NCBI GenBank assembly: GCA_010093515.1
Contig: MU001706.1
Location: 69,034 to 133,033 of the forward strand
From: Lineolata rhizophorae
Taxonomy: Eukaryota; Ascomycota; Dothideomycetes; Lineolatales; Lineolataceae
Reading direction: 5' to 3'
DNA: 64,000 bases
Position numbers and translations under genes: made by a program. Position 1 is the stretch's first letter; each line of letters starts with the position of its first letter. The notes beneath the pieces were generated by a model, which saw only the letters and a list, made by a program, of their open reading frames with translations, had not been told where the DNA came from and searched no databases. This document shows, piece after piece, positions 59,987 to 64,000 of the stretch.

Positions 59987-60784
59987 ATGGACAGGTTTCC
60001 TTCTTCCCACGGCATCCTGTCCAACAGCAACGCTGGCGATTGGCATAGCTCCGGTGATAACGAACAACATGATTCTCAAGACTTCGAGTCCCAAAATCGA
60101 CGTTATGAAGGAATGGGAGGTTTGACTACTGCTCGACAAGCATCCAGAGGCCAGTTCACGGGTGACGCCATTGTCGTATTTCACGATACATCCCCAGCCG
60201 AGAACTTGCAGTCCGGTTCTGAGGCAGAGAACGCATTTTCTCAGTTCCAGGCGCACGAGCAGCAGCAGCAGCAAGGTCGTTTTCCACGGGATGCCCAAGC
60301 GACAGACAATCAGCACGACCAGCAGAGACAGCAGCAGTTTTCACACCTACCTAGCGAGCCCGAGCTTGCACGGCAGTTCCAGCAACAACTTCAGCTGCAG
60401 GGGCACGACGCCGCGGCTGAAGCTACCCGGGACGCCGTGCGGGCCAAGGCTAGAATCTGTGATGAAGTACACCGCCCGGTTACGCCGCCTCTACACATTC
60501 TTGCGAGAGGGAGGCCGGAATGGTTTTGGACCGAAGAAGAGTGGCGCAGCTCTCCACTGAATAACAAATACAGAATTCAAGCATATCATCACTGGCGTAT
60601 GGCGCCCGCCTTAGAAGGTGGTCTGGGCCTGGGGGCTCTCCGAACTCCGCCGTGCGAGCCCTGCGTTAATCGGGGCACCGTCTGCGTAATATACAATGAT
60701 GAGGTCAGGGCCCGAACGGAGGGGCAGTGGAGCTTTTGTCATAGCTGCATATCACTCTCACTGGACCAGGCCTGTTATTACTGA
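59987..60784 (+). CDS. Q-rich hypothetical protein with C-terminal cysteine module
   Basis: A single exon of 265 residues. Residues ~85-140 are rich in Gln (EQQQQQGRF, QQRQQQF, QQQLQLQ) and polar, suggesting disorder. The C-terminal third is structured-looking: RPVTPPLHILARGRPEWFWT, then a cysteine module C-x2-C-x6-C (CEPCVNRGTVC), a gap of ~20 residues, and C-x2-C-x8-C (CHSCISLSLDQAC) five residues from the end. C-x2-C-x6-C twice is the layout of a Zn2Cys6 cluster; here the second half has eight residues instead of six, the spacer is long, and the module sits at the C-terminus, so it is not a standard binuclear cluster. It may bind zinc. Function is unknown. A TATA box lies 53 bases upstream. 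Confidence 0.7.
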   Translation: MDRFPSSHGILSNSNAGDWHSSGDNEQHDSQDFESQNRRYEGMGGLTTARQASRGQFTGDAIVVFHDTSPAENLQSGSEAENAFSQFQAHEQQQQQGRFPRDAQATDNQHDQQRQQQFSHLPSEPELARQFQQQLQLQGHDAAAEATRDAVRAKARICDEVHRPVTPPLHILARGRPEWFWTEEEWRSSPLNNKYRIQAYHHWRMAPALEGGLGLGALRTPPCEPCVNRGTVCVIYNDEVRARTEGQWSFCHSCISLSLDQACYY

Positions 60785-61053
60785 TCAGTGAGGCCCTTTA
60801 ATTCCTGGAAAGTCTTCTATCTTTCCTACAAAGCGCTCACACTTCTCGGAAAGAGCTGGGTCCTACCTTGCAAATATAATGAATTCCAAAAAGGATAGGA
60901 GAAGCTGGAAGCTATTAAGGACAATAGGAGGCGTGGAGGTACAAGATGTCTCGACTGGGCGCAGAGTTGACTTGAGAGATAAGCAATCCTATTCTGTATG
61001 GTAGTCTTTTCAGCCCTAGCAGAAAAACCGACGAATTTACAAATGAGGCTCCT

Positions 61054-63017
61054 TTAAGGTTCCTTGGCCTCCAAGTGCGAATTATCTTGTTGCTGACGAA
61101 CTGGTATTTCCCTCCGCTCATCAGTCCCGTGCATGATGCCGCGATCCTCCTCCTCCCGCTTCTTCCTTTCCTCCTCGCGCTTCTTTTCTTCTGCGTGCTT
61201 GCGTACAGGATTGCAGTCCTCTAACCTAATTGTGCGCCCCGGAAGTCGAGCGACGCGGGCATGCTCAAGCGCATGTAATTCATGGTCAATGTGGCGTCCC
61301 TCTTCTGCCAATTTCGCACGCCAAGAGCGGTGATGCCACGCGCTTTTCTCACTTCGGAACCATTTCCGCACACTGTATTGGTCTTCTTCGGGGAACTTGC
61401 TTCTTCGTGTTTTATGGTAGACGTAGACACCGAGCTGGCGTGCAGGGATAGCGAAACCATGAACAACCTTTCAGCAAATTAGCCATAAGTGTATGCCTAT
61501 GGGAGAAATGAAGAACAACATACCACGCTGCTCACGACCATAAACCAAACAACGATTGTTATTATGTCTTCAAAGCGAGTCATAGCTCTGGAAGCTTCCT
61601 CTGTTTGCTCCGTTCCCCGCTCCTCTTCCGTCGTTCGCATGAACTCTAGCGCGACGTACACGTAGAAGATGGCTGACACGCCGATAGGCCCAAAGAAGCC
61701 CATAAATATAGCATCTCTAGAACCTTGTAGCTGCGGAATCAACTTGTGGATGGCCCAGATAACTGGCGGGCGCCTCAGAAGCAGGATCAAGACGGCCAAT
61801 GCCACAAGCCTGCCCACATAGATCTCACCGGAAACGGACGACGAGACTTCGCTGGTGGAAAACCGTGCCCAAGGACAAACAGCACCAAACCAGAGAAACG
61901 TTGTAATATTAAGGAGCATATCGACCGTGGGCTGGAAAGAGTCTGAAGCAATTTCACGACGGTACCAGTCGCTAAATTAAAGTCAACTGATGCTCGACAC
62001 GATTTGCTCAAGGGTAGTTCAGACGTACTCCCAAGACAGCGCATTGCCAGCCACAAAGCAGGCAAGGATATCGTCACTTCCAACCAAGCCGCACGTTCCA
62101 ATAATAAGAACCTATGGTTATTGTCAGAGCCAAGGAATGAGCAGTACACTCCAGACACGCAACTCACGGCAAGCAGCACGCCAAACGAATGGAAACTCTC
62201 CCTATCCACGTACTGCATATCTTCGGCCAATCTCAACAACTTCCTCGCTACGTAGCCAACCGAGGCACCCCAGGCCACCCCTAGGATAATCACAAATCCC
62301 CAAATCTCGCCGAACCAGTATCCCATGGCCGCACCGGGATTGTTTTCGCTCCCCGTCTTCGCTTCTCCAATCCAGCGGAACAGCGTAAGCCCGAGAAACA
62401 GGAACGGATAGCCCAAACCGTCGTTCGCTCCCGCCTCTGCTGCGATCAATTGCGCCATACGGGTCGGGACGTTCTTGTCGGCGAAGCGGCCCTTTATGAT
62501 GGTGTTGCTAAGCACGGGATCCGTGGGCGAGATACATGCGCCGACCGCCAGCGCCTGCACAAAAGTAAATCCTTCAACAGGCACCAAACCCCATATCAAA
62601 AGACTAGATATGATCCAGGTGATGGTTAGACCCGGACCCAGTGTCCAGGCCAGGGACTTCCATTGCGTCTTCGCATAGCGCGCGGGAAGTTGGGTTCCGG
62701 TGAGGAAGACTTGAATGCCCAGGACCAGCCGGGTAAGGTTCATCGTGATCGTTTCCAAGTAGACCGGGTCATGTTCGGCATACTCAAATGGGCGGATGAA
62801 GTGTGCGCCATGGGTAAAAGCGACACCAACGAGAGATATTACTAATGGATAGTTAGCAGAGAACTTCTTCAAAGGATTAATATGCTCAGCACCTACGCGC
62901 TTCGGAAAGATATAATCGCTCTTTTACGAAATAGGATACTAGTGAAAGGGCAACCGTAAAAATACCAAATACGCCGCACACCACATGGAAGTCAGAGTCG
63001 GGCTTCACGCTCGGCAT
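61054..63017 (-). CDS. Plasma-membrane Na+/H+ antiporter (NHA1/sod2 type)
   Basis: Five exons on the minus strand (63017-62897, 62841-62168, 62111-62029, 61971-61524, 61467-61054) give 579 residues; introns are 55-57 nt and all phases agree. The transmembrane core matches fungal CPA1/NHA antiporters: FVKERLYLSEALISLVGVAF, then NLTRLVLGIQVFLTGTQLP, ISPTDPV at 144-150 and the ion-binding EAGANDG at 176-182, where N180-D181 is the catalytic pair position. LVGSDDILACFVAGNALSW and the membrane helix near LLNITTFLWFGAV follow. The family exchanges cytosolic Na+, K+ or Li+ for external protons and sets alkali-cation tolerance and pH. The cytosolic tail is only ~120 residues, with a long Glu/Lys/Arg helix (KKREEERKKREEEDRG), shorter than the very long tail of yeast Nha1. 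All signature residues I can check are present, so the gene looks functional. Confidence 0.9.
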
Positions 63018-64000
63018 GGTGCGAGTGTTAAATGGCGCTGCAAAGAGCTCCGTGACACGATTGCATGCGTGTCGCAGAGCTTTTCCAGCTTCGTGAAAAC
63101 TAGGAAATGCAGGCGGTAGCCGGAATAAGTGGAAGCGGATACCAGAAATTCGCCATTGAAAAATTGCCGTCGCAAACAAACGGTCGTGAGGATGCAGGGA
63201 ACGTCGCAGCTCGACGTCATCCCCCGCTCAGCCAAGTAACGAAAGTCTTCTTGGCGTTCCTTGGCAAACAACGGCTGGGCGATTTCTCATCTCCTTCCGT
63301 TCAAAATCAAATTGCACGTACACAGGGAAAGGGCATAGCGTGGCTTTCTGATTCTTGATGAACCCGCCAAATCGTGAACTCGGAGGAGCACCGTTATCCG
63401 GAGGAATAACAATTACCTCGTGACGATCTTGAACCTTAAGTTGTTGGCACAAATAACAGAGCATATAGGATTGTATCATAGAGCGGAATTTCAAACCAAA
63501 GCATCACTACGGTAGTTTCAGACCTTGGTCTTACGGTAGTACTCTTAGCATCAGCTATAGCGTTGCATTGCTAATCTTCAAAGTCCGACCATCGGAAGCC
63601 TACGGACCGCGTTCGATATTGCTTTGCTAACCTCTAGATTCGTTAGTTGATTCTGTGCTAATAGGAACTCGGTTGTAGGATTGCTTCTCGAAGCACCATA
63701 CGAAATTTACAGTTTTGGAAGTACTAAAACTAACTGGCTTTTCCGAGACCACTTCAGTGATGCTAGTTTGTTAGCTATGTCTATAGGGTTAGACTGTGCA
63801 CTTTTCGTAAAATACTCCATAGTACGAGCTCATAATCATCGTAGGAATTAGCGTCGCAACCTGACAGTATATTGAACTCTTGCCTAATGCTCTAAGCATC
63901 CGCTTTCTGGACATGGACAGCTTGGCAACGAGCCACTCCTCAAGAAAGTGTACGAGACCAAGGAGTTTCGCGCGGGAATTTTCTGAACCTCAGTCGTCAA
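63018..64000. other. Right-end spacer
   Basis: This is the upstream region of the antiporter and beyond. A minus-strand frame of 88 codons (63228-63494) has ordinary composition but no motif I know, and I do not call it. The last ~450 bases are AT-rich with no open frame of note. Confidence 0.45.

Noticed and set aside
63228-63494. 88-codon minus-strand frame
   Set aside because: No recognisable motif, no promoter signal, and similar length arises by chance in this window.

Overview
The window looks like nuclear DNA of a filamentous ascomycete (Pezizomycotina; I lean to a Sordariomycete, but that is only an impression). The reasons are short GT-AG introns (48 to 326 nt, often with a CTAAC-like branch site), monocistronic genes with long spacers, and families confined to or typical of these fungi: the C2H2 plus fungal_trans regulator, KRE1, the DUF7924-type protein, an F-box-like/2EXR-like protein, and a GPI-type GH16 enzyme. 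I see no operons, CRISPR array, tRNA or rRNA gene. All spliced models below were built by hand from reading frame, splice sites and family patterns.

Layout. 1-1119: 3' end of a thioredoxin/PUL-domain gene. 1619-2629: NHP2, an H/ACA snoRNP core protein. 4472-7718: six-exon OSCA/TMEM63 (CSC1/RSN1-type) cation channel. 8504-13859: three intact, same-strand paralogues of a cysteine-rich, probably zinc-binding family that I cannot name, with a decayed fourth copy between the second and third. 16455-19440: C2H2/fungal_trans regulator on the minus strand. 19441-32841: about 13.4 kb with no gene I can support, lying between the divergent 5' ends of the regulator and of a CDC25-type Ras exchange factor (32842-36951). 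41207-42666: GH16 wall enzyme. 45.3-47.45 kb: degenerate minisatellite and 110-bp repeats. 47529-48397: small C2H2/coiled-coil protein. 52443-53102: KRE1-like GPI wall protein. 54811-56211: badly decayed DUF7924-type pseudogene. 57790-58725: F-box-like/2EXR-like protein. 59987-60784: Q-rich protein with a C-terminal cysteine module. 61054-63017: plasma-membrane Na+/H+ antiporter.

Functionally, several genes belong to envelope and signalling biology (osmosensitive channel, Ras-cAMP exchange factor, GH16 and KRE1 wall proteins, Na+/H+ antiporter), but nothing in the spacing suggests a co-regulated cluster. The most unusual items are the tandem cysteine-rich family with its relic, the very large divergent non-coding region, and the repeat patches at 45-47.5 kb. 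Decay concentrated in the relic copy and the DUF7924 pseudogene may reflect repeat-induced point mutation, which I infer and cannot measure here.
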